The notes: generated by a model not told the origin, from the letters alone. Numbered from the stretch's first letter, positions 24,934 to 33,422 are shown. The stretch is DNA of 64,000 nucleotides from Bradyrhizobium sp. CCGE-LA001 (GCF_000296215.2 NZ_CP013949.1:2039501-2103500); one strand, 5' to 3'. A program made the numbers and translations.

Positions 24934-25497
24934 ATGGCGCGGGCGCCGGTGATGGCGGCGGGTGGTATTGTGCTGCGGCGTGGTGCGACGCCGCTGATCG
25001 CAGTGGTGCGCCAGCGCAAGCGCAATGAATGGGTCCTGCCCAAGGGCAAGCTCGACGACGGCGAAACTCCGAAGGAGGCCGCGCATCGCGAGGTGCTGGA
25101 AGAGACCGGCCACGACGTCGCCATCCACGAATTCCTGGGCACGCTGGTCTACCAGTCCGGCGGGCGCAGCAAGGTCGTACATTTCTGGCGCATGGAGGCC
25201 GATGGCGGTCCGGTCCGCAAGCTGATGAATGACATCAAGGCGGTGGACTGGCTGACGCTCGACGATGCCATCGCGCGCCTGTCGCGCGAATACGAGCGCG
25301 CGTTCCTCACACAAATTGGCCCCATCGCGCTGGCGGCGGCGGGGCTGGTGCCTGCGGCCGCTCCCGAGCCGACGCCGGCGCCCGAGGACTTCGATGCGGC
25401 CTTGCAGACGCTGACGCCGGCTGAAGCTGCGTCGGTCGACGAATTGCGGCACGGCCTATTGCAGAAGGTGCGGGCCTGGCTGCGCGGGGAGGCGTGA
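24934..25497 (+). CDS. NUDIX hydrolase
   Basis: A 187-residue enzyme that hydrolyses nucleoside diphosphates linked to other moieties. The Nudix box is complete: GKLDDGETPKEAAHREVLEE followed by TGHD, with the catalytic Glu residues in REVLEE. The Nudix fold spans about residues 5-135 (AGGIVLRRG at the start). The C-terminal 50 residues are an Ala/Pro-rich linker and a short helix with VDELRHGLLQKVRAWLRGE, beyond the typical domain. Substrate unknown. It lies 67 bp after the Psd-like gene on the same strand and may be co-transcribed. Confidence 0.9.
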   Translation: MARAPVMAAGGIVLRRGATPLIAVVRQRKRNEWVLPKGKLDDGETPKEAAHREVLEETGHDVAIHEFLGTLVYQSGGRSKVVHFWRMEADGGPVRKLMNDIKAVDWLTLDDAIARLSREYERAFLTQIGPIALAAAGLVPAAAPEPTPAPEDFDAALQTLTPAEAASVDELRHGLLQKVRAWLRGEA

Positions 25498-25501
25498 GCC
25501 T

Positions 25502-25610
25502 CCACGGCGCCATTGCGAGCTCAGCGAAGCAATCCAGAGTTCCTTGCGGAAACATCCCGCCTTGTTGCGACACCAAGAACGTGGATGCCCGGGACAAGCC
25601 CGGGCATGAC
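25502..25610. repeat. Composite palindromic repeat
   Basis: The left part CGCCATTGCGAGCTCAGCG AAGCAATCCAGA is a widespread rhizobial repeat type; the right part GTGGATGCCCGGGACAAGCC CGGGCATGAC matches the half element at 22198-22283. Both parts are palindromic. It lies between the convergent ends of the NUDIX and DUF2147 genes. Confidence 0.65.
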
Positions 25611-25634
25611 GAAGATGAGGATAGCCAGCCAACG

Positions 25635-26381
25635 TCAGCTCACGCGCTTCCAGGTCTGGCCGCCGCAGAACATGCCGCCGAAGGCGCAGCCTTGCACGCG
25701 CATCGTATTCGGGCCCTTCATCGCGATGGTCGAGTCGTAATTGCGGCCGGAGTTGGGATCGCGAATGCGGCCGCTCCATTTCGAGCCCTCGGGCTTCATG
25801 TTGATCAGGATGCGCTCGTTGGTCTTCTCGGCATAACCGCAGAGATTGACGCCGCACTGTTCGACGCGGACATTGCCCTTGTTCTCTTCGGTCGCCCACA
25901 CGCCGATCGGCGAGTTGGCGGCCGCCACGGGCGCGGCGGCAACCGGGGCCGGCGCGGGCGCAGCGGCGACGGGAGCAGGCGCGGCAATTGGAGCGGGCGC
26001 GGCGACAGGTGCGGGCTGCGTGTTGTCGACGCTGGCGGACGGGGCGGCAGCCGTCGCGGTCGCCTGCACCGGCGCCTGCGGCGCAGGCTGCTGCTGCACC
26101 GGAGCGGGTGCGGGCTGCGCATTGGTCGCCGGAGCTGGCGCGGGCTCGACGTCATCGTCCTTGGAGCCGCCGAGGCCTTTGAGGTTGATGTTGTTCAGCT
26201 TGATCGGCTTGTCCGACAGGCCCGGCGCGACGATGGTCACGCAATTGAGCGAGGCGCAGTTGCGCGGCGTCTCGATGCGGATCTGCTGGCCTTCGATCTG
26301 GAACGAGATCGTGTTGCCGGCATGTGCGGCAGCCGTGGATGCGAGGAAGAGCGCGGTGGCGGCGATGGTGAGCTTGCTCAT
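25635..26381 (-). CDS. Secreted DUF2147-domain protein with Pro/Ala linker (paralogue 1)
   Basis: A 248-residue protein in three parts: signal peptide (MSKLTIAATALFLASTAAAHA), an N-terminal module with NTISFQIEGQQIRIETP and a Cys pair (NCASLNC), a long Ala/Pro/Gln-rich linker (about 85-150), and a C-terminal DUF2147 domain (GVWATEENKGNVRVEQCG, LCGYAEK, DPNSGRNYDS, CGGQTWKRV). The start at 26381 is chosen for its GGAGG 5 bp upstream. A paralogue with the same architecture is divergent at 26579-27427. DUF2147 occurs in periplasmic proteins; no molecular function is known. Confidence 0.85.
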   Translation of the reverse strand: MSKLTIAATALFLASTAAAHAGNTISFQIEGQQIRIETPRNCASLNCVTIVAPGLSDKPIKLNNINLKGLGGSKDDDVEPAPAPATNAQPAPAPVQQQPAPQAPVQATATAAAPSASVDNTQPAPVAAPAPIAAPAPVAAAPAPAPVAAAPVAAANSPIGVWATEENKGNVRVEQCGVNLCGYAEKTNERILINMKPEGSKWSGRIRDPNSGRNYDSTIAMKGPNTMRVQGCAFGGMFCGGQTWKRVS

Positions 26382-26578
26382 GACAACCTCCGAAAATGGC
26401 GCGGTCCCGGGCTTGGACTGATGCGGCCGGTGAATGAAAGCGTGGTGCGACCCTACGCCGGGGCCGTCGCGGCTTCCGTGACGGAGGTCACAACGGCTTG
26501 CAGTCGCCTGCGTGAGCCGGCGCACATTCGGCCGGCCCTCGTCTGGCTAACGTCGCTGCGACAGAGAGGGAGACGTCG

Positions 26579-27427
26579 ATGAAGCGGCTTGCCGCGACTT
26601 CGCTTGGCACATTGATCGTCTTGATGGCGATTGCGCCCGCAGCCGAGGCCGGTTCCTATTCCTTCTCGATCCGCGGCCATCGCTTTCATGTCGAGGCCTC
26701 CCGCCATTGCCGATCCGCTTCCTGTGTGTCGATCTCCAACCGCAGCCTCCGGGCGTCTGAGAACGTCAGCCCGGCACCAGCGGCGCAGCCGGCGCCCACG
26801 CCGGTCGTTCAGGCGCCACAGCCGATTTGTGCTGAGCCGCGGGTCCGGCCGCCGGAAGCGACCATGGCCGCGCCGCCACCGGCGCCTCCCGTCCTTGCCG
26901 CAACGAATTCGCAGCCCGTCGTGCCGCCGCCGGCGCCGAAATTGGAGCCGCCGAGACTGAAGACGCCCAGCGCCAACCCGCCGCGGGTTGAACTGGAGCG
27001 CATCGAACAACCACTCATCGCGCCGAAGCCAGAGATCGCGCAGACCGCAGCGCTTGCGCAGCCCAACGATGATGAGCGCTATAGGCCGTTGGGCGAATGG
27101 GAGAGCTCTCGCGCCAAGGGCACTGTTCGCATCGAGCGTTGCGGACCGGCGCTGTGCGGTTTTGCGCTCACGGAATCGTCGAGCAAGGGCGAGAGCGTGC
27201 TCGTCAACATGAAGCCGAAGAAGCACGATGTCTGGACCGGCAGCATCTTTAGCCGCTCCAGCGGCAACACCTATTATGCGACGATGACGCTGAAGAGCTC
27301 CGGCAAGCTGCACGTCCAAGCCTGCGCGTTCGGCCGCTTCTGGTGCTCCGGCAACGACTGGACGCGGGTCGAGGCGCCGCGAGGGCAGATGATCACGACC
27401 TCGCGGCAATGGAACGCGCGGTCGTAG
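26579..27427 (+). CDS. Secreted DUF2147-domain protein with Pro/Ala linker (paralogue 2)
   Basis: A 282-residue protein with a signal peptide (MKRLAATSLGTLIVLMAIAPAAEA), an N-terminal module SYSFSIRGHRFHVEASRHCR SASC homologous to that of paralogue 1, a Pro/Ala-rich linker (about 60-155) and a DUF2147 domain (LGEWESSRAKGTVRIERCG, LCGFALTE, SSGNTYYATM, CSGNDWTRV). The two divergent genes share 197 bp of upstream DNA. Their linkers differ in sequence and length while the end modules are related, as expected after an old inverted duplication. No molecular function known. Confidence 0.82.
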   Translation: MKRLAATSLGTLIVLMAIAPAAEAGSYSFSIRGHRFHVEASRHCRSASCVSISNRSLRASENVSPAPAAQPAPTPVVQAPQPICAEPRVRPPEATMAAPPPAPPVLAATNSQPVVPPPAPKLEPPRLKTPSANPPRVELERIEQPLIAPKPEIAQTAALAQPNDDERYRPLGEWESSRAKGTVRIERCGPALCGFALTESSSKGESVLVNMKPKKHDVWTGSIFSRSSGNTYYATMTLKSSGKLHVQACAFGRFWCSGNDWTRVEAPRGQMITTSRQWNARS

Positions 27428-27482
27428 CTCTTCGCGATATGCCGCGCATCGAAGGGGAGAAGAGCCAGCACTTGATGGATCG

Positions 27483-27566
27483 CTAGATCATGCCGAGCAC
27501 GATGGCGCCGACAAAAGCCATCGCGAGGTACGCGGTGATAACGCTCAGTCTGCCGGCGAACGTCAT
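27483..27566 (-). CDS. Predicted 27-residue membrane peptide
   Basis: A short frame ATG at 27566 to TAG at 27483 encodes MTFAGRLSVITAYLAMAFVG followed by AIVLGMI. It is one amphiphilic then hydrophobic segment, like a single-pass small membrane protein. GGGAG lies 7 bp upstream of the ATG. The gene lies alone between two plus-strand genes. It was found by eye, so it needs conservation evidence. Function unknown. Confidence 0.55.
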   Translation of the reverse strand: MTFAGRLSVITAYLAMAFVGAIVLGMI

Positions 27567-27754
27567 GAGATCGCTCCCGCTGTCGCGCCGCCTTGCGCGA
27601 ACTTTATGGTTAACAGAATGTCTCTCGACGAAAAAGTCAGCCCTGCTGTCGCTCGGCACTTTCAGGCGTTTCGGCGTGCACGGCCGGCATGGTTAAGGAA
27701 GGTTGAAATCGACACGTTGAAGAGTCTTTAAGTAAATTCACCGAACGTGCGTGC

Positions 27755-28969
27755 ATGACGCGCGGAGTTCGTTTGTATCTCGTCGGCTCCATCGTCCTTG
27801 TTTCGCTAGCGGGTTGCGGACGCGGCTTCTTCCAGGCCGAACGTGAACCATGGCGGGCCGAGGCGGAGGCGGCGTGCCTGAAATCGGGGGCCATCAAGGA
27901 GAGCGCGGACATTGTTCGCATCGACCCGATTTCCGGCCCCGGCCAATGCGGCGCCGAATATCCACTCAAGGTCGCTGCCATCGGCGAAGCCTCGAGCACC
28001 TATGGCTTTGCCGACGAGCAATTGCGTCCGCCTGGCAGCATCGGCAGCCAGCCGCGCTGGCCGGTGACGCAGCCGCGATCGAATTATCCGCGGAGCCAGG
28101 ATTATCCGGCCTCCTCCTATCCATCACAGTCGAATTATCCCGGAAGCGCGGTGCGCCAGCCGTCCGGCTATGGGACCTCGTCGGGGCCGATGTCGCTGAA
28201 CGCGCCCGGCGTCGCGCCGCAGGAAGACGAGATCGATCTGCCGCCCGAGGGCACCGATGCCGCGGGGGCCTCGCGCTACATGAATGCGCCGAGCTATCCC
28301 GCGCGGCCGGCGGGTCCCGCGCCCTACTCGCAGGCGCCCGCGCAGCGGCCGCTGCCGCGTCTCGGCCCCGCGCAGGGCAATGCCGTTGCCGCCGTCGGTC
28401 CCGTTGCGATCAAGCCGACCGCGACGCTCGCCTGTCCGATCGTGTCCGAGCTTGACCGCTGGCTCGCCGACACCGTGCAGCCCTCGGCCATGCGCTGGTT
28501 CGGCGTCCGCGTCGCCGAGATCAAGCAGATCTCGGCCTATTCCTGCCGCGGCATGAACGGCAACTCGCGCGCCCACATTTCCGAGCACGCCTTCGGCAAT
28601 GCGCTCGACATCTCCGCCTTCGTGCTCGCCGACGGCCGCCGCGTCACCGTGAAGGACGGCTGGCGCGGCATGCCGGAAGAGCAGGGATTTTTGCGCGACG
28701 TGCAGGCGGGGGCCTGCGCACATTTCACCACCGTGCTCGCGCCGGGCTCCAACGTCTTTCACTACGATCACATCCATGTCGATCTGATGCGCCGCGCCAG
28801 CCGCCGCCTGATCTGCCAGCCGGCCGCGGTGTCCGGCGACGAGGTCGCCGCGCGGGCGCAATCGCGCAGCCCTTACGCCAATGCGCGCGATCCCTCCGTC
28901 ACCGGCTCGCTCGGCGCGCGCAAGAGCACCTCGCGCAAGCGCGAGGAGGACGACTACATCGACGAATAG
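27755..28969 (+). CDS. Extensin-like lipoprotein (peptidase M15-like C-terminal domain)
   Basis: A 404-residue protein. The lipobox VSLAGC places the lipidated Cys at residue 21, so it is predicted to be a lipoprotein. The middle (about 80-225) is Pro/Ser/Tyr-rich with repeats such as NYPRSQDYPASSYPSQSNYP. The C-terminal extensin-like domain (about 230-350) has CPIVSELDRWL, SEHAFGNALDISAF and HYDHIHVD, which correspond to metal-binding His/Asp residues of M15-type peptidases. It may trim peptidoglycan peptides; evidence is by fold only. The tail is basic and Ser/Arg-rich. Confidence 0.82.
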   Translation: MTRGVRLYLVGSIVLVSLAGCGRGFFQAEREPWRAEAEAACLKSGAIKESADIVRIDPISGPGQCGAEYPLKVAAIGEASSTYGFADEQLRPPGSIGSQPRWPVTQPRSNYPRSQDYPASSYPSQSNYPGSAVRQPSGYGTSSGPMSLNAPGVAPQEDEIDLPPEGTDAAGASRYMNAPSYPARPAGPAPYSQAPAQRPLPRLGPAQGNAVAAVGPVAIKPTATLACPIVSELDRWLADTVQPSAMRWFGVRVAEIKQISAYSCRGMNGNSRAHISEHAFGNALDISAFVLADGRRVTVKDGWRGMPEEQGFLRDVQAGACAHFTTVLAPGSNVFHYDHIHVDLMRRASRRLICQPAAVSGDEVAARAQSRSPYANARDPSVTGSLGARKSTSRKREEDDYIDE

Positions 28970-28986
28970 GCGGACGCTTTCCTTCT

Positions 28987-29046
28987 AGCCCGGATGAGCG
29001 CAGCGATATCCGGGACAATCCCGCATATCGCTGTGCTCATGCGCCC
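28987..29046. repeat. Palindromic repeat between convergent genes (family E)
   Basis: Arms AGCCCGGATGAGCGCAGCGA TATCCGGGA and ATATCGCTGTGCTCATGCGCC form a near-palindrome located between the end of the extensin-like gene and the end of the DUF6665-type gene. It may act as a bidirectional terminator. Confidence 0.5.
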
Positions 29047-29052
29047 TACGAT

Positions 29053-29388
29053 CTACGTCCGCCTCCACGGCGCGGGGGCCAGCCCCATGCATCGCTGCAC
29101 CTCCGTCGGGACGTTGTAGGTCCGCATGATATGGCGGCTGTCACGCAAGCCGGATGCCTCGCGTTGCACCACGAACATCCAGAGCGCCTGGCCGGCTTCC
29201 GCGACCAGCTTGCGCCGCGCCGGCTGCAACGAGGCCGGCATCTCCGCGTGCGCATGCGCGGCATCGAATTCGCGCAGGCGCGCCAGCGTCTGTTCGAGCG
29301 CGCGGCCCATCCGTCCAAGCGCCGAGGCTTGTTCCTGGACGATCTCATAATGCAGGATATCGACCGGCGGGCGAAGATCACGAGACAT
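29053..29388 (-). CDS. DUF6665-type small protein
   Basis: A 111-residue protein starting MSRDLRPPVDILHYEIVQEQ. The pattern ASALGRMGRALEQTLARLREF resembles the DUF6665 family; this name is recalled from memory and should be checked. No signal peptide and no TM segment. The start at 29388 removes an unlikely 12-residue leader. It lies downstream of the TetR regulator gene on the same strand (43 bp gap). Function unknown. Confidence 0.6.
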   Translation of the reverse strand: MSRDLRPPVDILHYEIVQEQASALGRMGRALEQTLARLREFDAAHAHAEMPASLQPARRKLVAEAGQALWMFVVQREASGLRDSRHIMRTYNVPTEVQRCMGLAPAPWRRT

Positions 29389-29431
29389 GGCCGCAATATA
29401 GTGCCGCAGCACCAAGCTTCGCAACGCGTGG

Positions 29432-30067
29432 CTACTTCGCCTTATACGCCGCGAGGAACATCCGCGTCGCGCTGTCGATCACCTCGGTCATCCGCTCTTC
29501 CGATGGCGCGGGGGCGGCCTGGAAGACAAAGGGGAGGAACAGCGAGGCCTTGCACAGTTCCATGAATTGCGAGGCAGCAAGATCGCAATTGTCGATCTTG
29601 AGATCGCCGCGAGCGACTTGGACCCTGAGATATTCGGAGAGACGGTTGATGGTCTTGTCCAGCACCCGCGCATAATAGCGGCGGCCGACATCGGGCATGC
29701 GCTCGGCGATCGCCATCACGGTGCGGATCGCCGATCCGCCACCGGGGCGGCAGAGCAGATGGATGTAGGCGCGGCCGAACTCCTTCAGCGTGGTATCGGC
29801 ATCGCGCGCGGGATCGAAATTGAACACGACCTGGCCATGCTGGAGCGCTTCCTCTTCGAGGATCGCTTCGAACAGCGCGCATTTGTCGGCGAAGTAGACG
29901 TAGAGCGTGCCCTTGGAGACCTGCGCCGCGCGCGCGATCTCGCCCATGCTGGCACCGTCGAAGCCGAGCGCCATGAACACCTTGCGGGCTCCGTCCAGGA
30001 TCTGGCGGCGCTTGGAGCTGTCCTCTTCCTGGACGACGTGCAGATGTTCGTTGGCAGTTACAACCAT
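29432..30067 (-). CDS. TetR-family transcriptional regulator
   Basis: A 211-residue repressor. The N-terminal HTH is canonical: RRQILDGARKVFMALGFDG then ASMGEIARAAQVSKGTLYVY and FADKCALFEAIL (about residues 18-66). The C-terminal ligand domain has FQAAPAPSEERMTEVIDSAT. It is divergent from the HlyD/DHA2 efflux genes with a 187-bp spacer that holds a perfect operator-like palindrome, so it is predicted to repress the efflux operon and perhaps itself. The ligand is unknown, probably a toxic or hydrophobic compound exported by the pump. Confidence 0.93.
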   Translation of the reverse strand: MVVTANEHLHVVQEEDSSKRRQILDGARKVFMALGFDGASMGEIARAAQVSKGTLYVYFADKCALFEAILEEEALQHGQVVFNFDPARDADTTLKEFGRAYIHLLCRPGGGSAIRTVMAIAERMPDVGRRYYARVLDKTINRLSEYLRVQVARGDLKIDNCDLAASQFMELCKASLFLPFVFQAAPAPSEERMTEVIDSATRMFLAAYKAK

Positions 30068-30159
30068 TGGTTTAGGGTCTCGGAGGGTTTCTTCGTGGAT
30101 GTCGAACGCTGAAACGCAAATCTAGGATCGGGCCCGTATGGTGGGGTTGATTATGTAGA

Positions 30160-30187
30160 TTGACCGAACCGTTCGGTCAATGATATT
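30160..30187 (+). promoter_or_regulatory. TetR operator palindrome overlapping the efflux promoter
   Basis: Positions 30160-30180 form a perfect 21-bp inverted repeat: TTGACCGAAC, central C, GTTCGGTCAA. The left end TTGACC can serve as a -35 box with GATATT (30182-30187) as -10 at 16-bp spacing, ahead of the efflux operon. Repressor bound here would block RNA polymerase. Assignment of TetR binding is inferred from the divergent neighbour. Confidence 0.75.
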
Positions 30188-30254
30188 TGGAGTAGCGGGG
30201 GCAATCGGCCGCAAGGAAGGCCGAGCCCAGTCGCGTGTTTGTGGGGAGGCCTTT

Positions 30255-31562
30255 ATGGCCCTATCGAGAGACCAGGCTGCGCGCGTTCTTCGCCAGGAAA
30301 CGGTGGAGCAGGCGGGCCGCGATCCTGCGTCCGAGACATCGCCACCCCCTGCCGAGCAGCTGCGCGCTCACGCGGCCGACGAGACCAAGCTTCGCACCGG
30401 CGAGGTGCCGGAGAAGCCTGTGACCGACAAACCAGCCGCACCTGCGCAGGCGGCGCCCGCGGCCGGCGCTCCCAAATCCGGCAAGCGCAAATTCGTCATG
30501 ATGGGCCTCGGCCTCGTGCTCGCGCTGGCCGCTGCGGGCTATGCCGGCTACTACACGCTGGTCGGCCGCTTCTACATCTCCACGGACGATGCCTATGTCC
30601 GCGCCAACAACACCATGCTTGGCGCGCGCGTCGCCGGCCATATCTCCGCGGTCCTTGTCGGCGACAACACCCCGGTGCGTGCCGGCGACGTCGTCCTCCG
30701 CATCGACGATGGCGACTACAAGATCGCGGTCGATTCCGCCACGACGCGGATCGCGACCCAGCAGGCCACCATCGATCGCATCGGCCGACAAGTCGCCGCG
30801 CTTGACAGCCAGGTCGCGCAGGCCAAGGCGCAGCTCGTCTCGGCTGAAGCCGGGCTCAAGCGCGCCGATCTCGATTACGAGCGTCAGCAGGCGCTGAGCA
30901 ACAAGGGTTTTGCCTCGCGCGCGGTGTTCGAGAGCTCGGAAGCTGGACGCGACCAGGGCGCCGCCGCGGTGAAGGCCGCGCAGGCCGCCTACGACGTCGC
31001 GATCAGCAATGTCGACGTCGCCAAGGCTCAGCAGGCCGAAGCGCAGGCGCAACTCGCCGAACTCAAGACCACGCTCGCCAAGGCCGAGCGCGACCTGGGC
31101 TTCACCGCGGTGCGCGCGCCGGTCAACGGCACGTTCTCCAATCGCCTGGTCAATACCGGCGACTTCGTCGCGGTCGGCCAGCGCCTCGGCAACATCGTGC
31201 CGCTCGACGACGTCTATATCGACGCCAATTTCAAGGAAACGCAGCTCAAGCGCATCCGTCCCGGCCAGCCGGTGACGATCAAGGTCGATGCCTACGGCAT
31301 GCGCAAGTTCTCCGGCGTCGTCGACAGCATCGCGGCGGGCGCGGGCTCGGTGTTCACGCTGCTGCCGCCCGACAACGCCACCGGCAATTTCACCAAGATC
31401 GTGCAGCGCGTGCCGGTTCGCATCCGCGTGCCGAAGTCGGTGGCCAAGCAGAACCTGCTCCGCGCCGGCATGTCGGTCTACGCGACCGTCGACACCAACA
31501 AGGGTGCGGCTGACGCCGACAGTGAGGTCGATCTCGACGATCCCGCTGTCCATCCGCAGTAG
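30255..31562 (+). CDS. HlyD/EmrA-family membrane fusion protein
   Basis: A 435-residue periplasmic adaptor linking an inner-membrane pump to an outer-membrane channel. The N-terminus is a cytoplasmic tail of about 75 residues, then a TM helix (VMMGLGLVLALAAAGYAGYY), then ISTDDAYVRANNTMLGARVAGHI of the biotinyl-lipoyl fold. A long coiled-coil hairpin of Ala/Gln/Glu follows (about 150-260), then VPLDDVYIDANFKETQLKRI and the beta-barrel domain. The start at 30255 has GGGGAGG upstream. It is followed by the DHA2 transporter gene after 27 bp. Confidence 0.92.
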   Translation: MALSRDQAARVLRQETVEQAGRDPASETSPPPAEQLRAHAADETKLRTGEVPEKPVTDKPAAPAQAAPAAGAPKSGKRKFVMMGLGLVLALAAAGYAGYYTLVGRFYISTDDAYVRANNTMLGARVAGHISAVLVGDNTPVRAGDVVLRIDDGDYKIAVDSATTRIATQQATIDRIGRQVAALDSQVAQAKAQLVSAEAGLKRADLDYERQQALSNKGFASRAVFESSEAGRDQGAAAVKAAQAAYDVAISNVDVAKAQQAEAQAQLAELKTTLAKAERDLGFTAVRAPVNGTFSNRLVNTGDFVAVGQRLGNIVPLDDVYIDANFKETQLKRIRPGQPVTIKVDAYGMRKFSGVVDSIAAGAGSVFTLLPPDNATGNFTKIVQRVPVRIRVPKSVAKQNLLRAGMSVYATVDTNKGAADADSEVDLDDPAVHPQ

Positions 31563-31589
31563 CCAACCCGAGCACGGCAAGTTGGGACG

Positions 31590-33176
31590 ATGGCCGACGC
31601 CACCACCGCTTCACCTGCCATGATGGCGGATCCGGCCTCGGAGCGGATCGCGCCGAAGCGGCTGTTCGCGTTCATCATCATGGTGTTCGGGATGTTCATG
31701 TCGATCCTGGACATCCAGATCGTCTCGGCGTCCCTCAGCGACATCCAGGCCGGATTGTCGGCGAGCTCCAGTGAAGTTTCCTGGGTCCAGACCGCCTATC
31801 TGATCGCGGAGGTGATCGCGATCCCGCTGTCGGGCTTCCTGTCGCGCGCCTTCGGCACGCGGCTGCTGTTCGCGATCTCGGCCGCCGGCTTCACCGCCGC
31901 GAGCCTGCTCTGCGGCTTTGCGTCCACCATCGAGGAGATGATCCTCTGGCGCGCGCTCCAGGGCTTTCTTGGCGCCGGCATGATCCCGACGGTGTTCGCC
32001 TCGGCCTATACCGTGTTCCCGCGCACCAAATTCCACATCGTCGGTCCCATCATCGGTCTCGTCGCGACGCTGGCGCCGACCATCGGTCCGACGGTCGGCG
32101 GTTACATCACCGATGTGATGTCGTGGCACTGGTTATTCTTCATCAACGTGCTGCCCGGCATCGGCATCACCCTGGGCGTGCTGGCGCTGGTCGATTTCGA
32201 CGAGCCGCATTTCGAGCTGCTCGAGCGCTTCGACTGGTGGGGCCTCCTGTTCATGGCCAGCTTCCTCGGCACGCTGGAATATGTGCTGGAGGAAGGCCCG
32301 CAATATGAATGGATGCAGGACACCTCCGTGGCGGTCTGCGCCTGGATCTGCGCGATTTCGGCGATCGCCTTCTTCTGGCGCGTCTTTACCGCCGCCGAGC
32401 CGATCGTCAATCTGCGGACCTTCTCCAACCGCAATTTCGCGATCGGCTGCACGCTGCAGTTCTGCATCGGCATCGGCCTCTACGGCCTGACCTACATCTA
32501 TCCGCGCTATCTCGCCGAGGTGCGCGGCTACAGCGCGCTGATGATCGGCGAGACCATGTTCGTCTCGGGCATCACAATGTTCCTGGTCGCGCCGCTGGTC
32601 GGCCGGCTCATGGCAAAGGTCGACATGCGCTACATGATCGCGTTCGGCCTCATCGTGTTCGCGATCGGCTCCTACCAGATGACCTGGATCACGCGCGACT
32701 ACGACTTCTACGAGCTGCTGGTGCCGCAGATCCTGCGCGGCATCGGCATGATGTTCGCGATGGTGCCGACCAACAACATCGCGCTCGGCACGCTGGCACC
32801 CGACAAGGTGAAGAACGCCTCCGGCTTGTTCAACTTGACGCGCAATCTCGGCGGCGCGGTCGGGCTGGCGGTCATCAACACCGTGCTCAACGACCGCACC
32901 GACCTGCACATCACCCGGCTCCAGGAGCGCGTGACCTGGGGCAACGCCACCGCGACCGAAACCCTGACCATGTTCATGCAGAAGTTTCAGGGAATGGGCG
33001 ATTCCACGCTGATGGCGATGAAGCAGCTGTCCCAATTGGTGCATCGGCAGGCCGTGGTGATGAGCTTCGGCGACGCCTTCTTCGTGATGGCGCTGTTCTA
33101 TCTCGGTCTCAGCCTGCTGGTCGCGCTACTGAAAAAGCCGCCTTCGCCGTTCGGTGCCGGGGGCGACGCGCACTAA
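31590..33176 (+). CDS. MFS drug efflux transporter, DHA2 (EmrB/QacA) family
   Basis: A 528-residue inner-membrane transporter with 14 expected TM segments. The DHA2 signature is seen in FGMFMSILDIQIVSASLSDI, SSSEVSWVQTAYLIAEVIAI and RALQGFLGAGMIPTVFASAY (motif A/B-type loops), and the C-terminal GLFNLTRNLGGAVGLAVIN. It exports hydrophobic or toxic compounds with proton exchange, with the adjacent fusion protein. The pair is controlled by the divergent TetR protein by inference. Confidence 0.94.
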   Translation: MADATTASPAMMADPASERIAPKRLFAFIIMVFGMFMSILDIQIVSASLSDIQAGLSASSSEVSWVQTAYLIAEVIAIPLSGFLSRAFGTRLLFAISAAGFTAASLLCGFASTIEEMILWRALQGFLGAGMIPTVFASAYTVFPRTKFHIVGPIIGLVATLAPTIGPTVGGYITDVMSWHWLFFINVLPGIGITLGVLALVDFDEPHFELLERFDWWGLLFMASFLGTLEYVLEEGPQYEWMQDTSVAVCAWICAISAIAFFWRVFTAAEPIVNLRTFSNRNFAIGCTLQFCIGIGLYGLTYIYPRYLAEVRGYSALMIGETMFVSGITMFLVAPLVGRLMAKVDMRYMIAFGLIVFAIGSYQMTWITRDYDFYELLVPQILRGIGMMFAMVPTNNIALGTLAPDKVKNASGLFNLTRNLGGAVGLAVINTVLNDRTDLHITRLQERVTWGNATATETLTMFMQKFQGMGDSTLMAMKQLSQLVHRQAVVMSFGDAFFVMALFYLGLSLLVALLKKPPSPFGAGGDAH

Positions 33177-33212
33177 TTTGCAACACTCGTTCGTGATCTC
33201 GCGTGAGCCCCG

Positions 33213-33241
33213 TTGCAAATCGCAAACGGCACATCTATAAA
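33213..33241 (+). promoter_or_regulatory. Sigma-70-like promoter before the 28-codon ORF
   Basis: TTGCAA at 33213-33218 (-35-like) and TATAAA at 33236-33241 (-10-like), spaced 17 bp. A near-palindrome CCGTTGCAAATCGCAAACGG surrounds the -35 box. Transcription would begin near 33248 and read through the small ORF at 33278 into the ABC exporter gene. Confidence 0.55.
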
Positions 33242-33277
33242 GCGCACCTCATTCAATCGAACCGGGGAGAGATTTGC

Positions 33278-33364
33278 ATGATTTCGTCGCATTCGCAGAT
33301 CGTACGCCCGCGCTCGATGATGACCTCGATCACGTTCTGGCTCGGTATGTACGCGGCCTGCTAG
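33278..33364 (+). CDS. Possible 28-residue ORF (leader or small protein)
   Basis: ATG at 33278 to TAG at 33362-33364 encodes MISSHSQIVRPRSMMTSITF followed by WLGMYAAC. GGGGAGAG lies 6 bp upstream, and a good promoter lies about 40 bp earlier. It is 160 bp before the ABC exporter start. It may be a leader peptide, a small membrane-active peptide or chance; the composition is not rich in one amino acid, so ordinary attenuation is not obvious. Confidence 0.4.
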   Translation: MISSHSQIVRPRSMMTSITFWLGMYAAC

Positions 33365-33422
33365 AGGCCTCCTCCGCCAGTTTCGATTGGGCCAGGGTTT
33401 CGACCTAGCGCCCCGATCGCTC

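Noticed and set aside
22198..29046. CRISPR array
   Set aside because: The repeats are dispersed palindromes with no regular spacers and no cas genes.
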